Below, piece after piece: positions 1 through 10,080 of a DNA stretch of 64,000 bases. The stretch is taken from contig JAEOAD010000001.1 in NCBI GenBank assembly GCA_036365145.1, forward strand, positions 106,827,001 through 106,891,000. The letters are read 5' to 3'. The translations under genes were made by a program, and so were the position numbers. Numbering within the stretch: the stretch's first letter is position 1; the number at the start of each line of letters is the position of its first letter. This stretch comes from Orientallactaga sibirica. Its lineage: Eukaryota; Chordata; Mammalia; Rodentia; Dipodidae. The notes below the pieces were generated by a model. It was given only the letters and a program-made list of their open reading frames with translations, was not told where the DNA came from and searched no databases.

Positions 1-163
1 CTGCTGGGTTTCAGAACACCATCCTCTTGGTCTGAAGCCTGGGCCTGGCTCTGCTTCTCACACACGTAGGGAGTTCCCACACGCCATTCATGGAATGAGG
101 GAGTAAACAAGAGACCCTCACCATGGGCGGGATTGTGTCTCCAAGGGAACACAGTTTGAATCT

Positions 164-268
164 TGAGCAGGGCATGGTGGTGCATGCCTATAATCCAGGC
201 ATGCAGGAAGCTCTCCAGTTTAAGGCCAACCTGGGACACATATTGATAATAGCCTTTCTTAAAAAAAA
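164..268 (+). repeat. B1-like SINE fragment
   Basis: Starts GAGCAGGGCATGGTGGTGCA, a 7SL-derived B1 left end, and ends in an A-rich run. Diverged and shortened, without the full GGGAGGCAGAGG block. Confidence 0.6.
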
Positions 269-277
269 TGGATCCCA

Positions 278-490
278 GGCTGGAGAGATGGCTTAGCGGT
301 TAAGCTCTTGCCTGTGAAACCTAAGGATCCCAGTTCAAGGCTTGATTCCCCAGGACCCACATAAGCCAAATGCACAAGGTGGCACATGTATCTGGAGTTT
401 GTTCACAGTGCCTAGAGGCCCTGGTGCACCTATTCTCTCTCTCTGTCTCTCTTTCTCTCTCTGTCTGTTGCTCTCAAATAAATAAATAAC
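278..490 (+). mobile_element. DIP-type SINE (B2 superfamily)
   Basis: Head GGCTGGAGAGATGGCTTAGC, tRNA-like A and B boxes, core CATCTGGAGTTTGTTCACAG, CT-rich run, then an AAATAAATAAATAAC tail. Retroposed by LINE machinery. Its tail abuts the 3' end of the LINE-1 that follows. Confidence 0.9.
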
Positions 491-1927
491 TTTTTAATTA
501 TTATTTTTTATTGACACCTTCTATACTTACATACAAAAAACATATATTTCCCTCTCCTTCCCTCCCCCATTCCACATTAGAACACCAATCTCCAACATAT
601 CCCCTCCCTCTCTCCATTAGTCTTTCTTTTAATTTGATGTCATCATCTTTTTCTTCTATTTTGAGGGTCTTGCAATGGTATTGCTAGGCACTACAAGGCC
701 ATGGATATCGAGGCCAATTTCTGTCTGGGCAGTTGCATTGTAAGAAGTCATGCCCTCCCTTTGGCTCTTCCATTCTATCCGCCCCCTCTTCCGCAATAGT
801 CCCTGAGCCTTGGAGGGTGTGACAGAGGTGTTTCAGTGTTGGGCACTCCTTTATCCCTTCTTCTCAGCACTATGTTGCCTTTTGGTGATCCCAGTGGTCA
901 TCGCCATCTGAAAAGAGAAGCTTCTCTAACCAGAAGTGAGAGTAGTGTTAATTTGTGAACATGAACATTAAGTGTAGTGCCCCCAGGGCAGCTTGGTGGG
1001 AATAATATATACATTTAGTCAGACAAGAGCAGGCTTTATACCCCTCAGGCTCATGACCTCACCTGCCATAGACTTTTGCTTAGGTTTTTCAGTACCAGGC
1101 ATGTATTCCCTCCCGTAGAGAGGGCCTTCAGTCCAATTATGGAGCAGTTGGTTACCCCAAGAGTAGACATGCCACTATTGCACCCGTTCAGTCATTGGGC
1201 CTGTATGGCCAAACTTGAATATTCAGTGTCCACTGTTTTCACTGCTGATGACTTCTGTCTCCCATACGGCTGCATGCAGTGCAGCTTTTTCCAGCTTTCA
1301 GTTGGCTAGACCATAGGGAGAAGGTTTTCTGCTCCGTACCAGCTTGCTTTCTCAGTGGCCTTGCCTCTCAGGCAAGAGATGTCTTCAGCAATAGGGTCTT
1401 ACTACCTGTTTCTCAAGGGAAACCAAGGGCTTTGGCAATAGCCTTTAATGTTTTGGAGGCTACCGGTACCTCCTTGGCCAACAACTCACTGGAAGCTATC
1501 CCATCCCATGCACTGAAGATTTTCTAGTAACAGTCTACAGCTTCTAGATGTGCCATTATTCAAAAAAGTAGGTTTATATAAGTCTTATTCAGACTATCTT
1601 GAATTTTGATTGACCCTCCCCCTGCCCTTCTTTTACACATTCTCTTCCCATGGCCTCGCTTAGGCCATTCCCCTCCCTGTAATCTATTCTTCTACTTACA
1701 TATGTGCAATACCATACACTTAAGTCCTTCCCTTTCCTCCCTCCCTTATAGCCTTTTACCAGCTTACTGGTTTCTGGTACCTATTTTTGGTTCCAGTTCA
1801 TACACAAGTTCATACATTTGTAGTTAGGATCCACATATGAGAGAGAACATGTGATGTTTGGCTTTCTGAGCCTGGGTTACCTCAGTATAATTCTTTCCAG
1901 ATCCATACATTTCCCTGCAAATTTCAT
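491..1927 (-). mobile_element. LINE-1 3' end (ORF2 tail and 3'UTR), rodent type
   Basis: Read on the minus strand, 1927 down to about 1820 matches the end of rodent L1 ORF2 (ATGAAATTTGCAGGGAAATG, then the segment ending in the ATATGTGGATC stretch). The rest resembles the rodent L1 3'UTR, ending in an A/T-rich tail near 491. It is not intact and has no coding potential. The element's 5' part is inverted (1928-2020). Confidence 0.75.
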
Positions 1928-2020
1928 AACAGCCTAGATGTCCCTCCACAGATGAATGGATAATAAAGATGTGGTACATTTACACAATGGAATTCTATTC
2001 AGCGGTAAAGAAAAATGAAA
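1928..2020 (+). mobile_element. Inverted 5' segment of the same LINE-1
   Basis: Plus-strand sequence around GATGAATGGATAATAAAGAT and GTGGTACATTTACACAATGG belongs to L1 ORF2 just upstream of the segment found in minus orientation at 1927. The two pieces are adjacent in the L1 consensus as I know it, so the junction at about 1927/1928 is a 5' inversion. Confidence 0.7.
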
Positions 2021-2046
2021 AAAAAATATTTTTTTAAAAAGGATCT

Positions 2047-2217
2047 TGGCCGGGCATGGTAGCACATGCCTTTAATCCCAGCACTCGGGAGGCAGAGGTA
2101 GGAGGATCACTGAGAATTTGAAGCCACCCTGAGACTACATAGTTAATTCCAGGTCAGCCTGGACCACAGTGAGACCCTACCTCGCAAAACCAAAAAAAAT
2201 AAAAATAAAAATAAAAA
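2047..2217 (+). mobile_element. B1 SINE
   Basis: GCCGGGCATGGTAGCACATG start, CCCAGCACTCGGGAGGCAGA core, GTGAGACCCTACCTC end and an A-rich tail. Near full length. Confidence 0.9.
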
Positions 2218-2234
2218 GGATCTTAGTCTAATAA

Positions 2235-2241
<7 letters not shown>

Positions 2242-2294
<53 letters not shown>
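2242..2294. repeat. (TA)n microsatellite
   Basis: An uninterrupted run of about 26 TA units; likely polymorphic in length. Confidence 0.97.
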
Positions 2295-2296
<2 letters not shown>

Positions 2297-2308
2297 TTAA
2301 AAAATGGA

Positions 2309-2383
2309 TCTTGGAGAGATGATTCAGGGGTTACAGTGCTTGCCTAACAACCCAGTTTTTTTTTTTTTTTTTTTGAGAGACAG

Positions 2384-2421
<38 letters not shown>

Positions 2422-2776
2422 GAAGACAGAGATGGACGCTCCAGCTGCCTCTCAGCTGCTGTGAATGAAATCCAGATGCATGCGCCCCCTTGTGGTCAAG
2501 TGCAGCATTGTGCCCTTGTATCACTTTGCATCTGGCTAAACGTGGGACCTGGAGATTGGAACCGCTGGAGATTGGAACCAGTGTTCTTAGGGTTAGGAGA
2601 CAGGCGCCTTAACCGCTAAACTATCTCTTCAGCCCAGAACCCAGTTTTGATTTCCCAGTACCCACAAAAAGCCAGATGCATAAGGTGGCACATGCATCTG
2701 GAGTTCCTTTGCAGTGGCTAGAAGCCCTGGTGTGCCCATTTTCTCTCTCTCTCTCTCTTTCATAAATAAATAAATG
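2309..2776 (+). mobile_element. DIP SINE split by a second DIP
   Basis: Left part 2309-2359 and right part 2638-2776 form one plus-strand DIP copy. It is interrupted by a minus-strand DIP at 2360-2637 flanked by the 11-bp duplication AACCCAGTTTT (2349-2359 and 2638-2648). Confidence 0.9.
2360..2637 (-). mobile_element. DIP SINE nested in another DIP
   Basis: Begins on the plus strand with a T run and GA-rich tract, ends CTATCTCTTCAGCCC (reverse of the head). It carries the extra internal segment of the long DIP form. Younger than its host copy. Confidence 0.9.
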
Positions 2777-3009
2777 GATCTTGTTTCAGGGGAGGTGAAA
2801 AAAACCCTACTTTATTTAAACATATATGTATACATGTATATAAACACAGACAGAATATGTGAACAGATAATATACTGATGACATTGAAACTCCGGGCGTG
2901 GGGGTGGTAATTGGAACAAAATGAGTAAGAAGACTCCTGAGAGGAGGCTACCACAAAGAAAGGTTGAGAAACCCCACAGCACGGCTTCAGAGTCTAGGTG
3001 AGACATTTT

Positions 3010-3140
3010 CTCCTGCCTCTTTCCAGCTGGATAACCTTGGGCAGCTCAGTCTTTCCAGATCTGCTTCTTCCTCATCAAATGGTAATAAATTCAATAGCTT
3101 CTCATTGGCTGTGAGGGTTACAAAGGATTCATCTCAATGT
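3010..3140 (+). repeat. MIR fragment
   Basis: Resembles the core of MIR: TGGATAACCTTGGGCAGCTC, then the TCTTCCTCATCAAATGGTAA portion. Diverged, as expected for an ancient mammalian SINE. Confidence 0.6.
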
Positions 3141-3566
3141 TGGGACACAGATCACAACAGATGTTAGATGACACGATGACCAAGGGTGCTGAAAGTAGTC
3201 CTCTGCCTCACCTACATGATGGATGACATGATGAGAACTGAGAGCACTTCCACAGTGAGGGAAACCCAGGCTCCCTGTTGTTTCACCGACAATCATCCCG
3301 CTGGCAAGAGCCCTACTAGGTGCCATGTACTAGAAATCAGTGGGCACCTTGTTTAGTAACCCAGTTTCCCATCCACCCACTCAGCTACCCACTATCCACC
3401 TGAGAAGCACAGTGCCAGTTCTTTCTTTGTTGGAAATAAGCTGCTCAGAACCCTTACAGAGACTAATGGCCCCACAGGGGAAACAGAAAACCCACAATCC
3501 ACTAACTAAGGCAGTGCTCCTCAAAACTTATCACATATAGGAATCCCACGGTATCACACTAAAATT

Positions 3567-4076
3567 CAGACTTGGGTCTGGGGAGATGGTTCAGTGGGGA
3601 AAGTGCTCGCCACACAAACATGAGGACCCACATGTGGATCCCCAGTAGCCATGTGAAATGGCAAACATGGTGATATGCACCTGTAATCCCAGCGCCTGTG
3701 AGTTGGAGACGGAATTCTTGAGATACACAGGCTGGCTAGTCTAACTGAACCTGTGAGTTCTAGGATCAGCAGGAGACCCTGTCTCGAAGAATAAGGTGGA
3801 GAGGGCTGGAGAGATGGCTTAGCGGTTAAGGCACTTGCCTGCCAAGCCTAAGAACGCCCATTCAATTCTCCAGGTCCCACTTTTAGCCAGACGCAAAAGG
3901 TGATGCAAGCATGCAATGCCACTCTTGCCCACAAGGGGGCCCATGCATCTGGAGTTTGTTCACAGCAGCTGAGAACAATAGGAGATACCTGAAACCAAGT
4001 GCTAGCATACACTCACATGCACCCACCCCTATACATGTGTGCCCACATGCATATATACAAACAAAAAAAAAAACCC
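3567..4076 (+). mobile_element. B4-type SINE (ID-B1 composite) split by a DIP
   Basis: ID-like head (GGGGAGATGGTTCAGTGG), a B1-like body with GAGACCCTGTCTC reversed halves, then resumption after the DIP with a CA-rich, A-tailed end at about 4076. Host of the DIP at 3803. Confidence 0.75.
3803..3974 (+). mobile_element. DIP SINE (long form), truncated
   Basis: Head at 3803, internal segment with CACTCTTGCCCACAAGGGGG typical of the long DIP form, ends soon after GTTCACAGCAGCTGAGA. Lies inside the B4 copy. Confidence 0.8.
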
Positions 4077-4557
4077 AGTAAAATAAAATTGGACTCTCTG
4101 ATTCAGGAGGTCAGTGACTGGACCGAGCTTATGCATTTCTGACAGAGTCCCAAGGAATGCAGATCCCACTGGTCCACTATTTAAGGAGCAAAGTATTCAA
4201 AACAACATCAACAAAAAAAGACTGCCCTTTCCCCCAGTTAGCCAAATGGAGGAAATGCTTTCCTTTCTTGGCTGATGGGTAAAAAATAAAATGTCTATAA
4301 TTTCACACTGGAAAATTCTAGAGCAAAATCTTCAAGGGCTGCAAGCTACAGTCAAAACAAGTCTGTGAGTGTTTATAGCACTGCATTATCAGGAGCTTGG
4401 TTCCATTATACTTGTTTTTCTTTCATAATCAAAATCCTTATGGGGAAGGAGAGGAAGGAGGAAAGGGAGAGCAAGGAGAAATCGCACGAAGAGCCACTGC
4501 AATGTGGCTTCCTGTGGCTTTCTAACTTCCCATTGGAAATGGCAAAAACAACAAAGA

Positions 4558-4728
4558 GGGCATTGTAGTGTATGCTTTTAATCCCAGCATGTGGGAGACA
4601 CAGGTAGGAGGATCACCATGAGTTTGAGGCCAGCCTGAAACTACATAGTAAATTCCAGGTCAGCCTGAGCTAGAGTGAGAGTCTACTTTGAAAAACAAAA
4701 ACAAACAAACAAACAAACAAACCCCAAA
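4558..4728 (+). mobile_element. B1 SINE with (AAAC)n tail
   Basis: TTTTAATCCCAGCATGTGGG and AATTCCAGGTCAGCCTGAGC blocks, then an AAACAAACAAAC tail. Confidence 0.85.
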
Positions 4729-4934
4729 ACAACAAGAGAATATAAATGGCAATCATTCACAGAGAAACCCTTGGGTATCCTGTTCTGTCAGTGGAGTAGA
4801 ATCTTCAGTACAATACAAACAATGTTTCTGGAAGATCTGAAGAGTTAGATAAGCAGCACGCTTCCTTTCTAACCCCTTCCAGCTGCCTATGCACGAAGAT
4901 TGACAATACAAATTTGTTGACTTCAACTGCTTTT

Positions 4935-4966
4935 ATTTTTTGTTTATTTATTTGTGAGCAACAAAC

Positions 4967-5012
<46 letters not shown>

Positions 5013-5166
5013 GGCACACCAGGACCTCCAGCCACTGCAAACGAACTCCAGATGCATGCGCCACCTCATGCATCTGGCTTATGTGGGTATTGGGGAATTG
5101 AGCCTCAAAACGGGGTCCTTAGGCTTCACAGGCAAGCGCTTAACCACTAAGCCATCTCTCCAGCCC
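4935..5166 (-). mobile_element. DIP SINE
   Basis: Reverse-oriented: TTTATTTATTTGTGAGC, a long GA run (4967-5009), AACTCCAGATGCATGCGCCA core, ending GCCATCTCTCCAGCCC. Confidence 0.92.
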
Positions 5167-5199
5167 TTCAACTGCTTTTCTATTTACCAAGTGCTTAAA

Positions 5200-5960
5200 G
5201 CCTCATTTACATACAACACAATTCACCCTTTGCTGCGTACAGTTCTGTGAGTTTTAGCCAATGTATCCGCACTATAATTGACACACAGAACAGTTCGTCA
5301 CCCCTAACATTCCCCCATGCCCTTTTGTGGTTAACTTCTCCCCTGAACCGTACTGCCTAAAAACCACTCAGAGGAAGGCTTCTATCTCTGTAGCTTTTCT
5401 TTCCCAAAATGTCATCTAGTAGGATCGTGCTATGCAGCCTTTTATTTAGGTTCTTTCCTTCCCTGAGCATAATGCATTTGAGATCAACCATGTCATTGCA
5501 CTAACCCACTCCTCATTGCTGAGCATTATGAGGATGGGCTAGAGTGATGCATCCATTCCCCATTTTATAAAGATCTTAGGTACTTCCAGTTTTCTGTGGA
5601 TATAAATACAGATAATGTAAACATTCACTCATAGGTTTTGTGTGAAGTAAGGTCTTAGTCTTATCTAACAGAAACCTAGGAGTTGGGATTTCTGGGTCAT
5701 ATGATAAGTGCATGTTTGACTTCATAAGAAACAGTCAAGCTGTTTTGCAAAGTGGTGGCGCCATTTTGCAGTTTCCCTAGCAGGGCCTGTGTTCCCGTCA
5801 CTTTGCTCCCTGGCCAGCACTTGTCCTGGGTTCAAGTTCTTGACTACATATGACTTACAAATAGTTGCTCCTTCTAATCTAAAGCTTTTTTTTTTTCATT
5901 TCCAAAAAGCACTTTCCAGTGTTGATAAAGACCAATTTATCAATTTTCTTTTTAAAAAGT
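5200..5960 (-). mobile_element. Old LINE-1 fragment
   Basis: The plus strand shows the reverse complement of an ancient L1 ORF2 tail. Landmarks are GGGTCATATGATAAGTGCATG, TTTTGCAAAGTGG and the CCCTGAGCATAATG region. Diverged, no coding capacity. Confidence 0.6.
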
Positions 5961-5961
5961 T

Positions 5962-6190
5962 AAAAAATATTTCTTATTGACTTGAAGGAGAAAGGGAGAG
6001 GAGTAGAGAGAGAAAAAAAGAGAAATAGAGAGAGATATATGGGCATGCCAGGGACTTTTGCCTCTGCAACAGCGCTCCAAATGCATGCACCATTTCTGTG
6101 CATCTGGCTTTGTGTGGGTACTGGGTAATTGAATCTGGGCTGTCAGGCCTTGGAAGCAAGGCCTTTATCTACTGAAGCCACCTCTCCAGG

Positions 6191-6191
<1 letters not shown>
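5962..6191 (-). mobile_element. Diverged DIP SINE
   Basis: TATTGACTTGAAGG/GA-rich start, CAAATGCATGCACC core, GCCACCTCTCCAGGC end. Several mismatches suggest an older copy. Confidence 0.75.
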
Positions 6192-6237
<46 letters not shown>

Positions 6238-6272
6238 TTCTTTCTTTCTTTCTTTCTTTCTTTTTTTTTCTT
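6191..6272. repeat. (CTTT)n simple repeat
   Basis: About 80 bases of CTTT units with one interruption (CTTTTC at about 6237). Confidence 0.95.
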
Positions 6273-6375
6273 TTATGAATCATACTTTTGGTATCATTTC
6301 TAAGAAACTCTTTACCTAACCTGAGGTCATGAAATTGTTCTAGAAATGTCATAGATTTGGGTTTTATTCTTAGGC

Positions 6376-6472
6376 CTGTGGTTCATTGTACGGCTTCATC
6401 TTGTCAACTGTTGCATCTACTTCACACCTCCCATGTAAGCTGCAAGGTGCTCACCTGTGTTGCTTTTCAGAG
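6376..6472. repeat. Segment duplicated at 8870-8966
   Basis: Shares roughly 85% identity by eye over about 94 bases with 8870-8966; both include GGTTCATnGTAnGGCTT and CTCACCTGTGTTGCTTTTC. Not part of the SINE families I recognise. Confidence 0.75.
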
Positions 6473-6595
6473 GGCAACTCTTGGAGGGCAGGGGTTGTGT
6501 TTTGTGGGCTGGTTTGCCATGACTCCAAAAGTGATCCCTCAGTACCTGGATTTCTCTACTTAGTCTATGCTGTGTGTCATCCATGTTTGTGTTTT

Positions 6596-6716
6596 ATTTT
6601 TCTTTACTTTCAACAAGGTCTTGCTATGTAGCCCAGGCTGGCCCTGAACTTGCAGTCCTCTTGCCTCCTGGGTCCTGAGTAGCTGGGCTTGCAGGCACAT
6701 GCCACCACATCTGACT
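6596..6716 (-). mobile_element. B1 SINE
   Basis: Reverse B1: AAGGTCTTGCTATGTAGCCC, then TGGGCTTGCAGGCACATGCC and CCACCACATCTGA. Confidence 0.8.
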
Positions 6717-6944
6717 TCATGTTCATATTTTCTACAAGAATTAATATCATACCTAACCCTCACTTTAGATACTAACTACTGTTATCATTACCAAATTTAA
6801 AAACTGAGACATTGGAATAGCTGCAGGGATGTTTATTAACTCATTGAGAATATAAGAAAATTAGCACAAGCTGGAAAAATCATTTTTTGTCATTCAAAAG
6901 ATACTTACTGAGCCTACCAGATACCCTTGTCCTGGCCTAGACCC

Positions 6945-7135
6945 TTGAGCACCTCCCATTGGTCCAGCTTCTAGGACACCCATTGGTAAAGACTTTAGAG
7001 CACCCCCCCCATTGGTCCAGACTCTAGAGCACCTCCAATTGGTCCAGCCTCTAAGGACGCTTACATTGATCCAGCTTCTAGGACACCTCCCATTGGTCCA
7101 ACCTTCAGGACGCTTAACATTGGTCCAGTGTCTAG
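6945..7135. repeat. 27-bp minisatellite with an ATTGG (inverted CCAAT) per unit
   Basis: Seven tandem units of the form CCTCCCATTGGTCCAGCTTC. ATTGG(T) starts at 6958, 6982, 7011, 7038, 7065 (ATTGA), 7092 and 7119; the last five are exactly 27 bases apart. Units differ by point changes, so the array is not recent. Confidence 0.92.
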
Positions 7136-7918
7136 GAAATTACTTTATTCTGTGTTACATTCTTACAGCTAAGAAACCAATGACTGTGGATTTGAACAGC
7201 TGACTGATGTGCTTTTGTGGCATGTTTTCAAACACTAAAGTGCTTTCATGATATGTTTTTAAAAACCCGGAACCACATTTGGGCAAGGAAGTAGCAATAC
7301 AAAGAGAAATAATTTGTGAGTCCCAGGAAAGAAAAGTTAGAATACTCTCTCTGGGCCAGAATAGGGCTGGATAAAAAAAGACAAGTCAGACTGTCAGAAC
7401 TATTTTTTTCCTTCTAGTTATATTTTTTTCTACCCAACATGAATGAGTTTTCATGTCACATCCACTTTCTGGCTGCCTGGAGAGGGGGAAGGAGATTCTC
7501 CACTGAAGGGCTTGAAAGTTTCAAAGAGAAACTTAATTCCTTCTGGAAGCTAACTTCCTGTCCTGTTTTCAGAACCCTGTGTGGGATTCCTGCGCCAGCA
7601 ATGAAAAGAGGAGCCATGGGGGACCAGCTCAGTCTGGGCACACTCTGGGAAAAGGTGTCGCAGGTGTACCCAGCATTCCTTATGCATCTGCTGGTGTGAT
7701 GTCACTGAGTGAAGAAGAAACGGTGGCTAAAGAGGGACACGTTTATTTCTTAACTGAGGAGAGCTGAGCAACTCCAAAGCTTTAATAGAAAATCTTATCT
7801 CAGTCCCAAAAGCATCCATCAAATATTGTGGATTTTAATTTACAAAAATTAGAGTGAGAAGTGGACAGTACGCAGGCTAATGATTTGAGCTTAGCACTTA
7901 TAATAGAGTTCATGGTTG

Positions 7919-8540
7919 GACTGGAGAGATGGCTTAATGGTTAAGGTGCTTGCCTGCTGCCGGTTTCCCTCCCCGGCAGGTCGGGCTGAAGAAAGAGCCG
8001 ATCCAGCGGCTTTTCTTGAGGCTGAGCGGGATGACAGGCGTCGGCGGCTCAGACCCTCCCCCAAAACACCGGAGAGAAAAACACACTGAGCCGGGAGTCT
8101 TGTCGAGGCAAGAGCTCGTCTTATTGTAATGAGAGGGTGTATATATAGTTTTGAAAAAGAGGCTGGGTCTCAGGATGGGATAAAGGTGTAAGGGCCAATA
8201 TTATTTCACCACGTCAGTAGTAGCTGGGCGGAGGCAGTTTTGGCTTAGGCCTTGCTGAGTCACTCTCAAGTGGAAGTAGGCCAAAGACAGGTTGCTAAAC
8301 TCTAGTCAGGCTCAGAAAGTTCCACTAGGCCTCACACCTGGGCCTCTTAGGGCCCAACAGCCTGCAAAGCCAAAGGACCTCAGTTCAATTCCCCAGGACC
8401 CACGTAGGACAGATGCACAAGGTGGCACATGCATCTGGAGTTTGTTTGCAATGGCTGGAGGTCCTGGCATGCCCATTCTCTCTCTCTCTCAAATAAATAA
8501 ATAAATAAATAAATAAATAAGTAAATAAATAATTTTTTAA
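7919..8540 (+). mobile_element. DIP SINE split by a solo LTR
   Basis: Left part 7919-7957, right part 8366-8540. The flanking copy of AATAGAGTTCATGG (7905-7918) recurs at about 8782-8795, past a second DIP in the tail, marking the original target duplication. Confidence 0.88.
7952..8365 (-). mobile_element. Solo LTR of an endogenous retrovirus, ERVK/IAP-like, with 6-bp target duplication
   Basis: A 402-bp segment (7958-8359) begins TGTTGG and ends CCGGCA on the minus strand and is flanked by GCCTGC on both sides (7952-7957, 8360-8365). TG...CA ends and a 6-bp duplication fit class II (ERVK/IAP-type) integration. A TATATATA box lies at about 8140-8147 and an AATAAG signal at 8120-8125, in order for minus-strand transcription. 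No viral genes remain. Confidence 0.88.
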
Positions 8541-8548
8541 AAAAGAAT

Positions 8549-8780
8549 AGGGACTGAGGAGATGGCTTAGTGGTTACACACTTGCTTGTGAAGCCTAAGG
8601 ACCCCAGTTCAAGGCTTGATTCCCAGGGCCCATGTAAGCCAGATGAATGAAGGGGCACATGCATCTGGAGTTCGTTTGAGGTGGCTGGACGCCCCCGCAC
8701 GCCCATTCTCTATCTATCTGCCTCTTCCTCTGTTGCTCTCAAATAAATAAATAAACAAAAAATAAAAAGAAAAAAGAAAA
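8549..8780 (+). mobile_element. DIP SINE
   Basis: GGGACTGAGGAGATGGCTTA head, CATCTGGAGTTCGTTTGAGG core and AAATAAATAAATAAAC tail. Inserted in the A/T tail of the preceding DIP. Confidence 0.88.
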
Positions 8781-8827
8781 GAATAGAGTTCATGGCCTTG
8801 CATTTTGTGTTGTTAAAAAACAACCAA

Positions 8828-9020
8828 TTTGGGCTGGAGAGATGGCTTGGTGGTCAAGACACTTGCCTGTAGTTCATGGTATGGCTTTATCTTGTGAACG
8901 GTTCCATCTACTTCAGACCTCTCACGTAAGCTGCCAGGTACTCACCTGTGTTGCTTTTCCCACTGTAGCTTTGTCTGTCTCCCTTCTCTCTTTCTCTGCT
9001 TGCAAATAAATAAAAAACAT
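8828..9020 (+). mobile_element. Chimeric DIP SINE
   Basis: A normal DIP head and A-box region (8828-8870) joins abruptly at CTTGCCTGT to a copy of the 6376-6472 segment, then returns to a CT-rich and AAATAAATAAAA tail. The normal DIP core is missing. Confidence 0.75.
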
Positions 9021-9037
9021 TTAAAAAATTAAATCTA

Positions 9038-9232
9038 GGGCTGGAGAGATGGTTTAGTGGTTAAGGCACTTGCCTGCAAAGCCTAAGGATCCAGGGTTGA
9101 TTCTCCAGGTCCCGCATAAACCGGATGCACAGTTCGTTCTTTTGTAGTGGCTAGATGCCCTGGCATGCCCGTTCTCTCTCTCTTTCTCTCCCTCTGTGTG
9201 TCTCTAATAAATGAGTAATAAAAATATTTTTT
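9038..9232 (+). mobile_element. DIP SINE with internal deletion
   Basis: Standard head and tail. The core is shortened between GGATGCACAG and TTCGTTC, losing the TGGCACATGCATCTGGAG portion. Confidence 0.88.
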
Positions 9233-9789
9233 TAAAAAAGAAAAACATAACAATCTATAGATGATGAAAATGAGAAGGCAGGATTTCAATTTTAGAGCAA
9301 ACATTTTCTTCCTAGTGATTAATAATTAAAATAAATTTCATGCTTCTAAGAAACAACCAAATGTAGACCCAGATGCCACATAATTTCACCTCCTAGACGC
9401 CACATGGATGTGTCTTGTGGGAGACACAATTTCAATCTGCTGCAGAAGCTTTGCTAGGGAAGAGCTGAACAGTACAAGCCACCGCTTTCATGTGAAGGAA
9501 GGGTCTGTCACTACACTGGTTCTTACTCCCAGCCAGCTCAGCCCTAGAGACAGTTACCACATTTCCCTGGAGGGACTTGTATCTTGAAACAGGGTTTTGT
9601 GTCCTTGCCCTCCAGCAAACAAAAGTGCAAAGTAAGAAAAGAAAGAAGGTGGCCCCAGATGACGATGTCTAGGCTGGGTTTGTAGCATTCATTTTCTCCA
9701 TGCTGGGAGAGGGAATGATGTGATCATGCTGGATTGCTTTTCCTTCAAGCAACTGGGAACTTAACTGGTTCCCTTTTAAATGGAGATAC
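9233..9789. other. Unique intergenic sequence
   Basis: No repeat, RNA gene or supported exon recognised. Confidence 0.6.
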
Positions 9790-10020
9790 TGGGCTGGAGA
9801 GATGGCTTGGCAGTTAAGGAGCTTGTCTGGGAAGCCTAAAGATGCATATTCAACTCTCCAGATCCCATGTAAGCCAGGCACACAAAGGTGAGGCAAGCAC
9901 AAGGTCGCACATGCCCACTAGGTGGCGCAAGCATCTGGAGTTTGATTGCAGTGACTGAGGCCCTGGGCCTCCAATTATCTCTCTTTCTCTCTCTAAAAAA
10001 TTAAAAATAAATAAATAAAT
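9790..10020 (+). mobile_element. DIP SINE (long form)
   Basis: Carries the internal segment with CACATGCCCACTAGGTGGCG. Flanked by AAATGGAGATACT on both sides (9778-9790 and about 10017-10029), a clear target duplication. Confidence 0.92.
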
Positions 10021-10080
10021 GGAGATACTTGCCTTGCGGGTGACTTGACCCCCAAGAAGGTGCTAAGAAGGTGCTGCTTG

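Noticed and set aside
4954..5250. Frames with long Arg-Glu or Ser-Leu repeats
   Set aside because: Products of the GA/CT tracts in SINEs; the same pattern recurs at 14 or more sites.
6945..7135. Possible CRISPR-like array
   Set aside because: Regular spacing, but the whole 27-bp unit repeats with no unique spacers, and the genome is mammalian; it is a minisatellite.
7919..7957. tRNA-like A and B boxes in the many GGCTGGAGAGATGG heads
   Set aside because: These are heads of tRNA-derived SINEs, not tRNA genes; no cloverleaf or anticodon arm is preserved.
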